Assembly: GCA_025355445.1 (NCBI GenBank) | Contig: JANXZQ010000414.1 | Coordinates: 1-42,687, forward strand | Direction: 5' to 3' | Length of the DNA stretch: 42,687 nt | Source: Gammaproteobacteria bacterium | Lineage (GTDB): Bacteria > Pseudomonadota > Gammaproteobacteria > Steroidobacterales > Steroidobacteraceae | Part shown: positions 42,110-42,687 of the stretch, piece after piece | Numbering within the stretch: position 1 is the stretch's first letter | How the letters are laid out: each line of letters opens with the position of its first letter | Program-made: the position numbers and the translations under genes | Notes under the pieces: generated by a model | The model's input: the letters and a program-made list of their open reading frames with translations, nothing else | What the model was told of the DNA's origin: nothing | Databases searched by the model: none

Positions 42110-42687
42110 TCGCGGTGAGCAGGATGATTTTAATGTCCAGCATCGGCGTCCAGCGCCGCAGGTAATCGAGGTCGTAGTTCACACGCGCTTCCATTTCTTC
42201 CAGCTGCGTGGTTTCGCCGCGGCAGCCGTTCACCTGCGCCAGACCCGTGATGCCGGGTAGCACCTTATGCCGCACCATGTAGCCCTTGATGAGCTTGCGA
42301 TACTCCTCGTTGTGCGCCACGGCGTGCGGCCGCGGGCCAACCAGGCTCATGCGACCTTGCAGAACGTTGATGAGTTGCGGCAGCTCATCCAGCGAAGTGC
42401 GTCGGAGCAGCCCGCCGATGCGCGTAATGCGGCTGTCGGTTTTCGATGCTTGCCGGATCCGGTCGCCATCCTCGGTCACGCTCATGGTCCTGAACTTGTA
42501 CACCGCGATTTCGTGTCCATCCAGGCCATAACGGCGCTGTTTGAAAATGATCGGTCCCGGCGATGAGACCTTGACCAGAATTGCAATGAGCAGCAGCAGC
42601 GGCGCGAACAACAGCAAAATGACCACGGAGAGGCCGATGTCGGTCAGCCGCTTCGTCACTCCGCGGTAGCCATAGAAGGGCGTTTCG
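42078..42687 (-). CDS. Polyprenyl-phosphate sugar-1-phosphate transferase, C-terminal part (5' end outside window)
   Basis: The sugar-transferase domain is complete: a membrane helix (IGLSVVILLLFAPLLLLIAILV), KFRTMSV, TSLDELPQLINVLQGRMSLVGPRP and LPGITGLAQVNGCRG. It starts polysaccharide repeat-unit synthesis by moving sugar-1-phosphate to undecaprenyl phosphate. A GTG at 42659 could start a 193-residue protein, but the frame stays open to the window edge and reads ETPFYGYRG just before it, as in full-length EpsB/WcaJ-type enzymes with an N-terminal membrane region. I therefore read it as the C-terminal part of a longer gene. It is the likely initiating enzyme for this glycan locus or a neighbouring one. 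Confidence 0.87.
   Translation of the reverse strand, partial: ETPFYGYRGVTKRLTDIGLSVVILLLFAPLLLLIAILVKVSSPGPIIFKQRRYGLDGHEIAVYKFRTMSVTEDGDRIRQASKTDSRITRIGGLLRRTSLDELPQLINVLQGRMSLVGPRPHAVAHNEEYRKLIKGYMVRHKVLPGITGLAQVNGCRGETTQLEEMEARVNYDLDYLRRWTPMLDIKIILLTAIKVFRDNKAY

Overview
The window is a high-GC proteobacterial chromosome segment. GC content (about 60% by eye), gltX followed by tRNA-Ala(GGC) and tRNA-Glu(TTC), AG-rich ribosome-binding sites and a c-di-GMP-I riboswitch all fit a gammaproteobacterium, possibly of the Xanthomonadales/Nevskiales/Steroidobacter type. The class is inferred, not proven. Most of the window is a large exopolysaccharide or surface-glycan locus (about 1-30 kb). It is followed by a housekeeping gltX/tRNA block, a small Fic/HipBA island, and a c-di-GMP-controlled surface-protein region.

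Layout. 1-2.9 kb (minus): a partial membrane protein, a flippase and a SAM methyltransferase. 3.1-9.0 kb (plus): four tandem paralogues of CapK/PaaK-like adenylate-forming enzymes, the most striking feature of the window. 9.0-22.1 kb (minus): ten tightly packed, often overlapping genes, in transcription order wecB, NAD-dependent epimerase, asparagine-synthase-like amidotransferase, SGNH-like protein, FkbH-like HAD protein, acyl carrier protein, MBOAT acyltransferase, double-hotdog/SDR fusion, a second flippase and a GMC oxidoreductase. 22.3-24.9 kb (plus): a seven-repeat FG-GAP protein and a GT-C-type glycosyltransferase. Then a polysaccharide deacetylase (minus), a GlpD-like dehydrogenase coupled to a protein with two GT4 domains (plus), and a fatty-acid-hydroxylase-family protein (minus).

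31.0-32.7 kb: gltX and two tRNA genes. 32.8-36.1 kb: a Fic-family protein that lacks the canonical catalytic His, divergent from a complete hipBA pair, with two different sets of inverted repeats between them. 36.2-41.1 kb (minus): an Ig/fibronectin-III secreted protein behind a c-di-GMP-I riboswitch, a TPR/O-GlcNAc-transferase-like protein and a DmpA-family peptidase. 41.4-42.7 kb: a 4'-phosphopantetheinyl transferase, convergent with the C-terminal part of a polyprenyl-phosphate sugar transferase that continues past the window edge.

How the genes may work together (inference): the sugar transferase, wecB, the epimerase and the glycosyltransferases would build a repeat unit on the lipid carrier, and one or both flippases would export it. 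The FkbH, ACP, MBOAT and SGNH genes look like a module that makes an ACP-bound acyl group (glyceryl in known FkbH systems) and moves it to the glycan. The phosphopantetheinyl transferase could activate that ACP. The four CapK-like enzymes and the amidotransferase suggest further carboxylate activation or amidation of the glycan. The substrates cannot be read from sequence.
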